Part shown: one piece after another, positions 51,533-61,171 of the stretch | How positions within the stretch are numbered: the first letter of the stretch is position 1 | Layout: each line of letters opens with the position of its first letter | NCBI RefSeq assembly: GCF_001306135.1 | Contig: NZ_LGKP01000002.1 | Span: forward strand, 1-64,000 | Reading direction: 5' to 3' | Origin: Herpetosiphon geysericola | GTDB lineage: Bacteria; Chloroflexota; Chloroflexia; Chloroflexales; Herpetosiphonaceae | Length of the DNA stretch: 64,000 bases | Program-made: the position numbers and the translations under genes | The notes under the pieces: generated by a model | What the model was told of the DNA's origin: nothing | Databases searched by the model: none | The model's input: the letters and a program-made list of their open reading frames with translations, nothing else

Positions 51533-54139
51533 ATGGTTCGATCCCGTTGGCTCTTTGCTTTACTTGCGATTACCGTTTTATTATCGGTAATTGGGGCTAA
51601 GGTACCGTTCACTGCTGCGCAAAATCAAGCCAGCACGTCCGACCGACCGTTGGCATTGGCTCAAGGCTTGAAAGATTTGGCGACTGTAGCCCAGATTGCG
51701 GTGCCAGAACTTGATGTAGCCAAAGAGCGTTCAGATGCCGCCAAGCGCCCAAGCAATAGCCCAATGCGTTTTGCCAAAGATTACCAAACCTCGCTTGATC
51801 TCAAGCAGGTCTCAACGATCGAAGTTGTTGGCAATCGCACGGTAGCGCGCTTGCGGGTTAGCGCTCCCAAAGCCTTGTCGATCAACCTTGGCTATACGCG
51901 CTACAACTTGCCCAAGAGCGGCCAATTGTTTATGTACAGCCCTGATTATCGCTCAGTTATTGGGCCATATGGTGCTGCTGATAACGAAGTTCATGGCCAA
52001 CTGTGGACGCCAATTGTCGCTGGCGATGAAATTATCATCGAATATAGCGCTGATAGTGGCGAGTTTGCCACAGCCGATCTTATCCTGAGTGCAATCAACC
52101 GTGGCTTTAGTGGCTTCGGGGTTCCGCGTGATCTTTTAGTTGATAAATCAGGTTCATGTAATGTCGACGTTATTTGTCCAGAAGGCGACGACTGGCGCGC
52201 AGAAATCAATGCAGTTGCTGCCTACACCCTCGAAGGGATCGATACCTGTACTGGATCGTTGGTCAATAACACTGCCCAAGACCAAAAACCATACTTTTTG
52301 ACCGCCAACCACTGTGGGATTGATCCAAGCAATGCTGCTTCGATGGTGACATATTGGAATTACGAATCAACCTTGTGTCGCACGGTTGGCTCGGCTGAAA
52401 ATGGCACGCCATTGCCCAAGCCCAACACAACCATGACTGGGGCAATCTTACGGGCTGAATATGCCCCATCAGACTTTGCCTTGGTTGAGCTTGATGATGA
52501 AATTCCAACCGAATATTCACCATACTGGACTGGCTGGAATGCCCAAAGCGGCGATTTCGCCAGCGTTGTGGCGATTCACCACCCTGGCGTTGAAGAAAAA
52601 CGGATCAGCTTCGAAAACCAAACAACCCAAACCACTGGCTACGGTGGGGAAACTGTTCCAGGCGATGGGACGCACATTCGGGTTGTTGACTGGGATTTAG
52701 GCACGACTGAAGGTGGTTCATCGGGGTCGCCATTGTACGATCCAAACCATCGCGTGGTTGGCCAACTCCATGGCGGCGGCGCTGCCTGTGGTAACGATGA
52801 ATCTGACTGGTATGGTCGGATTTCAGTTTCGTGGAATGGTGGCGGTACCAGTGCAACGCGCTTGAAGGATTGGCTTGACCCAACCAACTCAGGTTCGTTG
52901 GTGCTTGATGGCAATGGTGGTACCCCTGCGTTCACCATGAATCTCAACCCTGCGAGCTTGGCAGTTTGTGCTCCAGCCTCGGGCCAAACCACGGTTAACT
53001 TAAATTGGATCTCAGGGTTTAGCGAGCCAGTAAACCTTTCTGCAAGCAACTTGCCTGCTGGGGCAACCGCAACCTTTAATCCAAACCCAGTGATTTCACC
53101 AACCTTGAGCAGCCAACTAACCATTGGGAATGTAAGTGCTGCTGCGGCTGGCGATTACACGGTTGTGGTGCATGCCGATAGCGCGAGCATTACCCGCACC
53201 GCCGACTTGGATCTCAGCGTCTCAGCTGGTATTCCAAGCGCAGCCCCAACCTTGACTGCACCAGCCAACAATGCTAGCGATGTCAGCGATACCCCAACCT
53301 TCAGTTGGACAAACGCTAGCGGAGCAGATAGCTATGTGCTCGAAATTGCCAGCGATGCGAATTTCAGCAATTTGGTTTACACGGCTACGACCGAGTTGAC
53401 CAGCTTGACCAGCGCTCCTTTGAGCACCAACACCAAACACTACTGGCGCGTGCGCGCTGCCAATGCATGTGGAGTTAGCGCCAATAGCACAACCTTCAGC
53501 TTTACCACTGAAGCAGCACCTGGCGATTGTTCAATTGGCACCGAAACCGTGGTTACCTTTGAAGAAGATTTCGAAACCAATCCAAATTGGACCCACGGTG
53601 GCACTGGTGATACCTGGGCACATGGTGCATTTGGCTACGGTGGCACCTCAGGGATGAAGGCAATCGATCCTACTTCGGCCTCTGATCAATGGCTGACTAC
53701 GCCAGCAATTAGCTTGACCGAAGGTCTGACCCATACCCTGCAATTCTGGAACTCACAAACGATTGAAGATCGCGCAGCTGGCGGCTGTTATGATGGCGCG
53801 TTGATTGAAGTATCAACCGATGGTGGCTCAGCATGGCAGCAAATTCCTAATGCAGCCTTGTTGACCGACCCATACGATGGCGCAATCACCGCCTCGTCGA
53901 ACCCACTCAATGGCCGCGATGCCTGGTGTGGCGACCCACAAGACTGGTTGAAGAGCGTGGTTGATTTGTCAGCCTACAACGGCGAAACGGTCATGTTCCG
54001 CTTCCGCCTTAGCTCAGACAGCTCAGTTGGTCGCCCTGATGGTTGGAAGATCGATAATGTCAGCGTGAAGGCTTGTAGCGAAGAAACTGTGCCAGAAGGC
54101 CCAGCCTTGGTCTACTTGCCAGCAGTGATGAAGAACTAA
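51533..54139 (+). CDS. Secreted trypsin-fold serine protease (lysyl-endopeptidase-like) with FN3 and C-terminal beta-sandwich domains
   Basis: The 868-residue precursor has a signal peptide (MVRSRWLFALLAITVLLSVI, cleavage near FTAAQ) and a propeptide of about 200 residues. The trypsin-fold domain carries His260 (FLTANHCG), Asp314 (APSDFALVEL) and Ser397 (GGSSGSPLYD). Several Cys pairs (CNVDVIC, DTCTGSL, NHCG, TLCRTV) are placed as in Achromobacter lysyl endopeptidase. Then come a beta domain (about 465-570), an FN3-like domain (about 570-665) and a MAM-like domain (EEDFETNPNWTH; DGWKIDNVSV). It ends in LVYLPAVMKN, a tail shared with the M4 protease at 29014. It is expressed from its own promoter and terminator. 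Confidence 0.92.
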   Translation: MVRSRWLFALLAITVLLSVIGAKVPFTAAQNQASTSDRPLALAQGLKDLATVAQIAVPELDVAKERSDAAKRPSNSPMRFAKDYQTSLDLKQVSTIEVVGNRTVARLRVSAPKALSINLGYTRYNLPKSGQLFMYSPDYRSVIGPYGAADNEVHGQLWTPIVAGDEIIIEYSADSGEFATADLILSAINRGFSGFGVPRDLLVDKSGSCNVDVICPEGDDWRAEINAVAAYTLEGIDTCTGSLVNNTAQDQKPYFLTANHCGIDPSNAASMVTYWNYESTLCRTVGSAENGTPLPKPNTTMTGAILRAEYAPSDFALVELDDEIPTEYSPYWTGWNAQSGDFASVVAIHHPGVEEKRISFENQTTQTTGYGGETVPGDGTHIRVVDWDLGTTEGGSSGSPLYDPNHRVVGQLHGGGAACGNDESDWYGRISVSWNGGGTSATRLKDWLDPTNSGSLVLDGNGGTPAFTMNLNPASLAVCAPASGQTTVNLNWISGFSEPVNLSASNLPAGATATFNPNPVISPTLSSQLTIGNVSAAAAGDYTVVVHADSASITRTADLDLSVSAGIPSAAPTLTAPANNASDVSDTPTFSWTNASGADSYVLEIASDANFSNLVYTATTELTSLTSAPLSTNTKHYWRVRAANACGVSANSTTFSFTTEAAPGDCSIGTETVVTFEEDFETNPNWTHGGTGDTWAHGAFGYGGTSGMKAIDPTSASDQWLTTPAISLTEGLTHTLQFWNSQTIEDRAAGGCYDGALIEVSTDGGSAWQQIPNAALLTDPYDGAITASSNPLNGRDAWCGDPQDWLKSVVDLSAYNGETVMFRFRLSSDSSVGRPDGWKIDNVSVKACSEETVPEGPALVYLPAVMKN

Positions 54140-54159
54140 AGCTCTGCGCTGAATAGCAC

Positions 54160-54201
54160 AAAGCCCCGCCCTTGGTTTGCATCAAGGGCGGGGCTTTTTT
54201 T
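54160..54201. terminator. Strong terminator between the protease gene and rpiB
   Basis: A perfect 14-bp G+C-rich stem (AAAGCCCCGCCCTT / AAGGGCGGGGCTTT) with a 10-base loop is followed by a run of T. It serves the plus-strand gene and possibly the convergent one. Confidence 0.93.
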
Positions 54202-54208
54202 GCCAAAT

Positions 54209-54652
54209 CTATTGGTTTTCGAGGGCAATCACTTTATCCAAGCGGCGGGTAAAGCGCGCTTCGTTGTGGAAATTAGCACTCAAAAAGGCTTGAACAATTT
54301 CATCGGCCAAGGCTGGGCCAATGACGCGCCCGCCCAAACAGAGCACATTTAAATCATCGTGCTCAACGCCTTGATGCGCCGAGTAGGTGTCGTGGCATAA
54401 GCAAGCCCGAACCCCTTTGATTTTGTTGGCAGCAACGGTCACGCCAACACCACTGCCGCAAATCGCAATCCCACGTTCAGCTTGGCCGCTGACCACCGCA
54501 TTGCCCACCGCAGCCGCAAAATCAGGGTAATCGACTGAGGCTGGCGAATCGGTGCCAAAATCGAGCACTTCATGGCCCAGCCGCTGCACAGCCTCAATTA
54601 CTGATTGCTTCAAGATCAAGCCACCATGATCGGTTCCTACCGCAATTTTCAT
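54209..54652 (-). CDS. rpiB: Ribose 5-phosphate isomerase B
   Basis: The 147-residue enzyme interconverts ribose 5-phosphate and ribulose 5-phosphate. It begins [19 protein letters not shown], with the nucleotide-type phosphate loop and catalytic Cys in [20 protein letters not shown], and the basic/His pair in [20 protein letters not shown], all as in RpiB. AAAGGA lies seven bases upstream. It follows tkt by 76 bases on the same strand and thus shares the pentose phosphate function. Confidence 0.96.
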   Translation of the reverse strand: MKIAVGTDHGGLILKQSVIEAVQRLGHEVLDFGTDSPASVDYPDFAAAVGNAVVSGQAERGIAICGSGVGVTVAANKIKGVRACLCHDTYSAHQGVEHDDLNVLCLGGRVIGPALADEIVQAFLSANFHNEARFTRRLDKVIALENQ

Positions 54653-54728
54653 GATTTTATCCTTTCAACAGCACAACGCGAAGCACGAATTGCTCGTACT
54701 TCGCGTCATATGCTCAATCAAGCACCGA

Positions 54729-56735
54729 TTACCCAGCCAACAAGGCCTTGGCGCGGGCAATCAGGTTTTCAGCGGTAAAGCCAAATTCCTTCATCAAAAT
54801 ATTAATTGGCGCTGATGCACCGAAGTGATCAATCCCAATAATATCGCCTTCAGTGCCAACATATTTGTACCACGTGACTGGATGGGCTGCTTCAATCGCA
54901 ATCCGTTTGGTCACAGCCTTGGGCAGCACGCTTTCGCGATATTCTGCCGACTGCGCATCAAACAAGAAGGTTGATGGCATGCTGACGACGCGGACTTTAA
55001 CTCCTTCGCTGCTCAATTGCTCGTAGGCTGCGACTGCATGTTGCAATTCCGAGCCGGTAGCAATAATGATCAGTTCTGGTTGACCATCGCTATCAGCCAA
55101 CACATAGCCACCTTGGGCCACGCCTTCTGCCGAAGCGTAGCGGCTCCGATCAAGGGTTGGCAAGTTTTGGCGGGTCAAGGCCAGCAAGGTTGGGCCTTTG
55201 TGGGTGACGGCTACCCGCCAAGCTTGGCTGGTTTCGTTGGCATCACCAGGTCGCATCACATTCAAATTGGGGATAATCCGCAACGATGGAATGTGTTCAA
55301 TTGGCTGGTGGGTTGGGCCATCTTCGCCAACCCCAATGCTATCGTGGGTAAAGACTTGAATTGTGCGAATGCCCATCAAGGCTGCCAAGCGAATCGAGGC
55401 CCGACAATAATCGCTGAACACCAAGAAGGTTGCGCCGTAGGGAATCGTGCCGCCATGCAAGGCCATGCCGTTGACGGCTGCGACCATCGCATGTTCGCGA
55501 ATCCCCCAGTGCATGTTGCGGCCTTGGGGCGTTGCTGGTTGGAACGATTCTGCATGCTCAATCAAGGTAAAGGTCGATTCGGCCAAATCTGCCGAGCCGC
55601 CAATTAAGGCCGGAATTTGTTCGGCCAAGGCGTTGAGCGCTGCTTCTGATGATTTACGGGTTGCCACGCCTTTGGCATCAGCTTCCCACACTGGCAACTT
55701 GCTATCCCAACCATCTGGTAATTCACCAGCCATACGTTGCTTGAAGTCGGCAGCCTTTGCTGGCTGCGCCGCAGCATAACGGTCGAACAATTCGTTCCAT
55801 GCTTGCTCAGCGGCAGCGCCCTTGGTTAAGGCCTCGCGGAAGTGCGCCGACACTTCTTCGGGAATGTAGAAGGTTGGTTCGAGCGGCCAGCCGAGGGCTT
55901 CTTTGGTCAATTTAACTTCATCGGGGCCGAGTGGTGCACCGTGAGCTTTGGCCGTGCCAGCCCGATTGGGCGAGCCGAAGCCAATCACGGTATGAGCCAC
56001 GATCAATGATGGCTGGTCGGTCACTGCTTTGGCGGCGGTCAAGGCTGCATCAACTTGCTCGGTATTAAGCCCGTCGATCTCTTGCACATGCCAGCCATAG
56101 GCGCGGAAACGAGCTGGCACATCTTCGGTGAAGGCAATTGAGGTGTCGCCTTCAATCGAAATTTCATTATCATCGTAGAGATAAACCAACTCGCCCAATT
56201 TGAGGTGGCCTGCCAACGAAGCAGCTTCGGCGCTAATGCCCTCTTCCAAATCGCCATCGGAGACAATCGCATAAATATGGTGCTTGACGATTTCGAGATC
56301 TGGTTGATTGAACGTGCCAGCCAAATGGCGGGCAGCAATTGCCATGCCCACACCAGTTGCAAAGCCTTGACCAAGCGGACCAGTGGTGGTTTCGATCCCA
56401 GCTGCATAGCCATATTCTGGGTGACCAGCAGTTTTGCTATGCCATTGGCGGAAATTCTTCAAATCATCGAGCGTCATGTCACTGTAGCCCGTGAGATGTA
56501 ATAAACTATACAACAGCATTGAGCCATGGCCCGCCGACAGCACAAAGCGGTCGCGGTCAGCCCAAGCTGGATTAGCCGGATTATGTTTGAGGTGTCGGGT
56601 CCACAGCACATAAGCCATGGCCGCAGCCCCCATTGGTAAACCTGGGTGGCCCGAATTAGCCGCTTGCACACCATCAACCGCCAACATGCGGATTGTATTG
56701 ATGGCCAGTTCATCGAGTGTATGTGCTTGAGTCAC
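54729..56735 (-). CDS. tkt: Transketolase
   Basis: The 668-residue thiamine-diphosphate enzyme transfers two-carbon units in the pentose phosphate pathway. The start is a GTG at 56735 with GGAGG four bases upstream. The N-terminus contains [20 protein letters not shown] and [19 protein letters not shown]. The ThDP/metal motif is [20 protein letters not shown] (usual form DGDLMEG). The pyrimidine-binding domain has [19 protein letters not shown] and [18 protein letters not shown]. Length and order are standard. It is the first gene of tkt-rpiB. Confidence 0.97.
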   Translation of the reverse strand: MTQAHTLDELAINTIRMLAVDGVQAANSGHPGLPMGAAAMAYVLWTRHLKHNPANPAWADRDRFVLSAGHGSMLLYSLLHLTGYSDMTLDDLKNFRQWHSKTAGHPEYGYAAGIETTTGPLGQGFATGVGMAIAARHLAGTFNQPDLEIVKHHIYAIVSDGDLEEGISAEAASLAGHLKLGELVYLYDDNEISIEGDTSIAFTEDVPARFRAYGWHVQEIDGLNTEQVDAALTAAKAVTDQPSLIVAHTVIGFGSPNRAGTAKAHGAPLGPDEVKLTKEALGWPLEPTFYIPEEVSAHFREALTKGAAAEQAWNELFDRYAAAQPAKAADFKQRMAGELPDGWDSKLPVWEADAKGVATRKSSEAALNALAEQIPALIGGSADLAESTFTLIEHAESFQPATPQGRNMHWGIREHAMVAAVNGMALHGGTIPYGATFLVFSDYCRASIRLAALMGIRTIQVFTHDSIGVGEDGPTHQPIEHIPSLRIIPNLNVMRPGDANETSQAWRVAVTHKGPTLLALTRQNLPTLDRSRYASAEGVAQGGYVLADSDGQPELIIIATGSELQHAVAAYEQLSSEGVKVRVVSMPSTFLFDAQSAEYRESVLPKAVTKRIAIEAAHPVTWYKYVGTEGDIIGIDHFGASAPINILMKEFGFTAENLIARAKALLAG

Positions 56736-56772
56736 AAATCCTCCTGCGGTGATGTATCAGTTCCAACTGTCA

Positions 56773-56778
56773 ATTATA
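56773..56778 (-). promoter_or_regulatory. Likely -10 box of tkt
   Basis: On the minus strand TATAAT occurs 38-43 bases before the tkt GTG. The -35 region is weak (TTACAA at 15 bases, or GAATTA at 18), so only the -10 element is called. Confidence 0.4.
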
Positions 56779-56895
56779 GCAGAGGCCGATCCATTGTAAT
56801 TCTATGGTACACTCATAATTGCAACTGCTTGGTTGTCCTTCTCACGCCTCAGGGCATGCAGCTATTCACCAGCGTGCAAGGCTAGGAGCGCAAAT

Positions 56896-58227
56896 ATGAA
56901 TTTAACCCAACAAATTCTTGAATTATATGTTGAAGTCCAACAGCGCCAACGCCAGCGCTTATTGATTCGCGCCGCTTGGATAGCTTTGGCAGTCTTATGC
57001 CTTGGCCTAATTGGCCGAAACTGGCTAGCTTGGCCGCTCTCGTGGCCAATTTTGGGCTTAATTGTGATCTTGGTGGCTGCCTTGGGCGGAGTCTATGCCT
57101 GGAAATCAATTCTTGCCCCAGCTGAATTTGTGCAAATGCTCGATCAGCAATATCAATTAAATGCCCAATTGAGCACTGCCAGCGAGTTTCAAGATCAGCG
57201 TGGTGGCTTTCACGCAGTGAATGTTGAACGCGCCAAGCGGCGTTTGCCCAGCGTTGCCCGCGATACCACTGCCCGCGTGCTGGCGCCAATTGCGCTTGAA
57301 TGGCAAAGTTTGGGCTTGGCTGCGGTGTTAGCCACGGGCTTGGTTGTTTTGGGCCAAATTAATGCTGGCTTGCCTGCCCCTACCACCGAGCCATTGCGCG
57401 AGTTGGCGAGTTTAACCACAACTGAACCGCCGCAACAGCCTGCCACTGAGCAAGATCCTGCTGCTGATCCTAATCAGCCAGTGGGCAATCAGCCTGATCA
57501 ACAACCAGAAATCAGCCCCGAAGGCCAAGAAATAGCCGATGCCTTGGCTGATGGCTTAAGTGATAATGGCGCAACACGAGCCGCAGCCGATGCTTTGCGT
57601 CGGGGCGATGTGCCACAAGCTGCCGAAGAATTGGCCAAACTTGCCGATCAAGCTGATCAGCTATCGCCGCAAACCCGCAACGAAATTGCTGATGGCCTTG
57701 AACAGGCCGCTGAGCAATTGCAAGATCAGCCGGAAGTGGCCGAACGCTTGCGTAGCGATGCTGATCAACTGCGTGGCAACCCGCAAAATGCTGCCGATGC
57801 GCTCGAAGATTTGGCCCAGCTGACCGATCAGCTTGATAATGCTCAACCTGATTTGGCCAATGGCGAGCAGAATGGCCAAGCTGGCAGCGAGCCACAAGCT
57901 GGCAACCAGCCGCAGCAAGCTCAGCCAGGCGCAAATCAAAATGGCCAGCCAAGTAACAATGGCGCTGGCAATTCTGGCACTGGCAGCCGTTCATCGCCGC
58001 CCCCAAGCGATGCGCTTGGCCCCGATGTAAGCTTGCCGGAAGCGCCTGCTGCTGGCGAAACGACTCCAGGAACTGGCGGCGATACCTCCATCACCTTGCC
58101 TGGTGGCGAGGGCACTGGTGGCGGCAATGCTGGCGGTAGCGGTGGCAGTGTGCCCGATGACCTTAGCGATCCATCTAATATTCCTGCGGAGCTACGCGAT
58201 GCGATTCAAGACTACTTCGGGCGCTAG
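56896..58227 (+). CDS. Membrane protein with long Gln/Asn/Pro/Ala-rich extracytoplasmic or cytoplasmic tail, paired with DUF58
   Basis: The 443-residue protein starts at the ATG at 56896 (AGGAG seven bases upstream). A helical N-terminus (MNLTQQILELYVEVQQRQRQ) is followed by two adjacent membrane helices (about 28-45 and 49-72), a third one at about 130-150 (LAAVLATGLVVLGQI) and then a long low-complexity region. That region is helical and Ala/Gln/Asp-rich at about 195-320 (NEIADGLEQAAEQLQDQPE), then Gly/Ser/Pro/Thr-rich to the end. The stop overlaps the DUF58 gene by 29 bases. Its layout resembles the membrane partner proteins (DUF4175/BatA-like) of MoxR-DUF58 systems. Confidence 0.8.
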   Translation: MNLTQQILELYVEVQQRQRQRLLIRAAWIALAVLCLGLIGRNWLAWPLSWPILGLIVILVAALGGVYAWKSILAPAEFVQMLDQQYQLNAQLSTASEFQDQRGGFHAVNVERAKRRLPSVARDTTARVLAPIALEWQSLGLAAVLATGLVVLGQINAGLPAPTTEPLRELASLTTTEPPQQPATEQDPAADPNQPVGNQPDQQPEISPEGQEIADALADGLSDNGATRAAADALRRGDVPQAAEELAKLADQADQLSPQTRNEIADGLEQAAEQLQDQPEVAERLRSDADQLRGNPQNAADALEDLAQLTDQLDNAQPDLANGEQNGQAGSEPQAGNQPQQAQPGANQNGQPSNNGAGNSGTGSRSSPPPSDALGPDVSLPEAPAAGETTPGTGGDTSITLPGGEGTGGGNAGGSGGSVPDDLSDPSNIPAELRDAIQDYFGR

Positions 58228-59104
58228 TGGCGACCTGTTTAACCCTGAGTTTTTAGCGCGCATCGAGCGGCTTGCTTTGCGTTCACGGCGCACTTTACGC
58301 GGCGGTTTAAGTGGCGAACATGCCTCGCGCCGACGTTTGCCAGCCCCAACATTTAGCGATCATCGTGCCTATAGCCCGGGCGACGACCTTCGCCACGTCG
58401 ATTGGTTTGCCTATGCACGCCATGAAGATTTGCATGTAAAACTTGGCGAAACCGAACAAGATATCAATATTACAATTGCTTTGGATTGCTCGGCCTCGTT
58501 GGATTGGGGCCAAGGCGAGCTGCACAAAGGTCGCTATGCCCTGCGCTTGGCGGCAATGCTCGGCTATCTCGGCCTTACCTCAAACGATCAAACCACAATT
58601 TGGCCGTTTACCAGCAAATTGATCAAGCCGTTTGGGCCGGCGGTTAGTCGGGCACGCGGCCCCGATTTGCTGCGCTATTTAAGTAATTTGAATTGGGCCG
58701 AACAAACCTCATTTACCCCGATTACCCAAGCAGTTCGTCGCAGTTCTGGCGGCATGCTTTTAATTATTTCCGATTTATGGACAAGTGATTTAGAGCCGTT
58801 GCTACGGGCTGCTGCCCCGCCAGTCTGGCAAGTTGTGGTGCTGCACCTGCTGCATCCCGAAGAAATTAAGCCTACGCTAAGCGGCCCAGTTGAATTTGAA
58901 GATAGCGAAACTGGTCAAGTGTTGGCGCTTGAGCTTGATCAACAAACTCAAAAAGATTATCGCGAAAAATTGGTGCGTTGGGTGCGCATGCACGAGCAAA
59001 TGTGTCAGCGCTATGGGGCGACCTATGCTGGCATTCGCAGCGATCGCCCGCTTGAGCAAAGCATTCTGCCCTTCCTGCGGCGGCGCGGCATTATTGGCCT
59101 CTAA
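58199..59104 (+). CDS. DUF58-domain protein (MoxR-associated)
   Basis: The 301-residue protein starts at the ATG at 58199 (GGAG seven bases upstream), within the end of the previous gene. The DUF58 signature reads YSPGDDLRHVDWFAYAR. The following vWA-like domain contains ITIALDCSASLDWG (MIDAS-type DxSxS), TSFTPITQAV and LLIISDLW. Such proteins occur with MoxR AAA+ ATPases in clusters for metal insertion or oxidative stress. No MoxR gene lies in the adjacent sequence; it may lie elsewhere. The final LPFLRRRGIIGL is typical of the family. Confidence 0.92.
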   Translation: MRFKTTSGASGDLFNPEFLARIERLALRSRRTLRGGLSGEHASRRRLPAPTFSDHRAYSPGDDLRHVDWFAYARHEDLHVKLGETEQDINITIALDCSASLDWGQGELHKGRYALRLAAMLGYLGLTSNDQTTIWPFTSKLIKPFGPAVSRARGPDLLRYLSNLNWAEQTSFTPITQAVRRSSGGMLLIISDLWTSDLEPLLRAAAPPVWQVVVLHLLHPEEIKPTLSGPVEFEDSETGQVLALELDQQTQKDYREKLVRWVRMHEQMCQRYGATYAGIRSDRPLEQSILPFLRRRGIIGL

Positions 59105-59330
59105 AGTCAGAAGTCAAAAGTCAGAAGTCAAAAATTTAACGCAGAGGCGTAGAGAAATCAGGGCTATTGGCTATTGGCTTTGGGCTATTAGATTATTCAA
59201 TCTGAGCCAATCTGTGGCTCAAAAAATGATCGTTCATGGAATTCGTGGAATTCGTGGCTAAAAAATCAGCCTTCGTGCTCTTCGTGGTTACGGTACTTCG
59301 TGCTCTTCGTGGATCAAAAACGCTAATCTA
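59105..59330. repeat. Repeat cluster downstream of the DUF58 gene
   Basis: In order: AAAGTCAGAAGTCAAAAGTC heptads, 'TTTAACGCAGAGGCGTAGAG', 'GGCTATTGGCTATTGGCTTT', 'GGAATTCGTGGAATTCGTGG', 'CGTGCTCTTCGTGGTTACGG'. The gap 59105-59431 has no gene besides these; the ribosome site AGGAGG of the next gene closes it. Confidence 0.85.
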
Positions 59331-59431
59331 GCCTAGATCGGCTATTGCTTCTTGTGCTCGAAAAAATTACTATCAAACTGGAGCATATGGTTGTTGCTGA
59401 TTCAGCTGCTGCTCCATATTAGGAGGATGGT

Positions 59432-59926
59432 ATGAATTTGATCGAACGCACAGGCGCTATCGTTGTGATAGGGCTGATCGGACTGTTCATCGTCGGAACG
59501 TTGCTTGCACCGAATCATGCCACTTCAGCAACCACAAGCAGCCTTGCCCAATCGTTTGGCGGCCCAACCGCAACTCTAGGGCCAGAACCTACCCTCCAAT
59601 CGCCTGCCAACGAAGCTATTCTGCCCCAGCCAGTTGCCCCCAACAAATGGACGTTTAATTGGCAAGGCCCGCGCTGTGGTCATACGATCCATCTCGATGG
59701 GCCTGGCGATCGGAATTATGTTTTCACTGGGGTTATGGGTCAAGGCCAAGCAATCGTCCCGTTTACCTACAGTTATACCCAAACTCAAGCGCTGCCAGCC
59801 GATGCCCTTGCGCCATGGTATTGGCATGTTGAGTATGATTGCAGCACCTACCAAGGCCAAAGTATCACCCGCACCTTCTCAGTTGTGCCTGCCAATTTCG
59901 TCTTTTTGCCCTATACAACCCAGTAA
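59432..59926 (+). CDS. Small secreted or anchored beta-rich protein
   Basis: The 164-residue protein has an N-terminal hydrophobic segment (TGAIVVIGLIGLFIVGTLL) acting as signal or anchor, a short Pro/Thr linker (PTATLGPEPTLQSPANEAIL) and a beta-rich domain. That domain has two Cys (GPRCGHTIHLDG and EYDCSTYQGQ) that could pair, with WYWHVEYD-type strands as in FN3-like folds. It ends FVFLPYTTQ, a variant of the YLPAV tail of the two big proteases. AGGAGG precedes the ATG by five bases. Function unknown. Confidence 0.75.
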   Translation: MNLIERTGAIVVIGLIGLFIVGTLLAPNHATSATTSSLAQSFGGPTATLGPEPTLQSPANEAILPQPVAPNKWTFNWQGPRCGHTIHLDGPGDRNYVFTGVMGQGQAIVPFTYSYTQTQALPADALAPWYWHVEYDCSTYQGQSITRTFSVVPANFVFLPYTTQ

Positions 59927-59929
59927 TTA

Positions 59930-60243
59930 TGAGGGATGAAGGATGAAGGATGAGGCATGAAGGTGAAGAGCAGCGGCCCATAGCACCTGTGGCTCTAGGC
60001 TGAAGCCTTTGAGCTATAGTTCAGAGGGTTCAGGTGCTAGGGATCAGGGGTCAGATTTACGTAATTATGAGAGATGAATTATCGAAACTACGAATTGCAA
60101 GAAGCACAGCTTTAACCCCAAATTATTAGGATGTGATTCATGTGCGCGTCATCCTAATAATCTATGCCAAAAAACGTAGCCTTCGTGTTCTTCGCGTTCT
60201 TTGCGGTTTCTGTAGCTCATCCCTCATAATTCATCCTTCATAA
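59930..60243. repeat. Repeat-rich gap between the small secreted protein and truB
   Basis: It contains 'ATGAGGGATGAAGGATGAAG' units, 'GGTTCAGGTGCTAGGGATCA' with 'GGGGTCAG', 'CGTGTTCTTCGCGTTCTTTG' and 'CATCCCTCATAATTCATCCT' at the end, besides the hairpin at 60122-60161. No gene is seen in these 323 bases. Confidence 0.8.
60122..60161. terminator. Perfect 12-bp hairpin downstream of the small secreted protein gene
   Basis: ATTATTAGGATG (60122-60133) pairs with CATCCTAATAAT (60150-60161) around a 16-base loop. There is no T-run, so it may be a structural or protein-binding palindrome rather than a terminator. Confidence 0.4.
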
Positions 60244-60249
60244 TGTGCT

Positions 60250-61146
60250 TTACGCTTCGGGCGCAAAGACCTTGATTGGCTGATAGCCAGTTTCGCTCAA
60301 CAACGCAATCGCCACTAATTGGCCAGCTTGATCAAGCAAGCCTACTCGTTCGGCAGTGCTCGCAACCTGCACAACCCGCCCCATGCGCACATCGGCGATA
60401 ACCGCCTCAGGCAGCGAGATTAAAGGCCAGTTGGCAATCGCTGCCTGTGGTGGCAACAAGGCCGCCGCCAAAACCTCAGGTTGTTGATCAAGATCAGCCA
60501 ATGCAATGCTTGTGCTCAAATCAAAGGCTCCTGCTCTGGTGCGCCGCAAGGCAGTTAGGTGCGCACCACAACCAAGCAAGGCCCCAATATCGCGGGCCAA
60601 GGCGCGAATATAGGTGCCTTTGCTGCAATCGACTGCGATCGTTAATTGCTGCGCATCCCAAGCCAACAAATCAAGCTGCTCGATTGTGATTGGGCGGGCG
60701 GGCAACTCGATATGCGTGCCTTCGCGAGCATACTCATACATGCGTTTGCCATCGACCCGAATTGCTGCATATTGTGGCGGCACTTGTTCGATTGCGCCGC
60801 GAAATTGGCTCAAGACGTGTTCAATCAAGCCTGGTTCAAGCGCAGGAACCGCCGATTCAGCAATCACGTTGCCTTCTGCATCGTCGCTATCAGTGGTGAT
60901 GCCAAGCCGCAATGTTGCAGTATAGGCTTTGCGATCTTCCTCTTGTAGATATTCGAGCAGACGGGTGGCATTGCCCAAAGCAATTGGCAGCACGCCTGTG
61001 GCCATTGGGTCGAGCGTGCCACCATGGCCCACCCGTTTCATGCGTGCAGTTCGTTTGACCACCCGCACCACATCGGTTGAGGTCATGCCTTGGGGCTTAT
61101 CGATGTTTAAAAATCCATGCAGCATACGCAAAAATGGCTCGCTCAT
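60250..61146 (-). CDS. truB: tRNA pseudouridine-55 synthase TruB
   Basis: The 298-residue enzyme makes pseudouridine 55 in the T-loop of tRNA. It has GFLNIDKPQGMTSTDVVR at the N-terminus, catalytic Asp in GHGGTLDPMATGVLPI, and YIRALARDIG, with a C-terminal PUA-like portion. The ATG at 61146 has only AAAGG at a long spacing; the ATG at 61125 (MLHGFLNIDKPQG) gives the more usual family start. It is the last gene of infB-rbfA-nrnA-truB. Confidence 0.95.
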   Translation of the reverse strand: MSEPFLRMLHGFLNIDKPQGMTSTDVVRVVKRTARMKRVGHGGTLDPMATGVLPIALGNATRLLEYLQEEDRKAYTATLRLGITTDSDDAEGNVIAESAVPALEPGLIEHVLSQFRGAIEQVPPQYAAIRVDGKRMYEYAREGTHIELPARPITIEQLDLLAWDAQQLTIAVDCSKGTYIRALARDIGALLGCGAHLTALRRTRAGAFDLSTSIALADLDQQPEVLAAALLPPQAAIANWPLISLPEAVIADVRMGRVVQVASTAERVGLLDQAGQLVAIALLSETGYQPIKVFAPEA

Positions 61147-61171
61147 CTACGAGCCAGCACCTTTCTATCAA

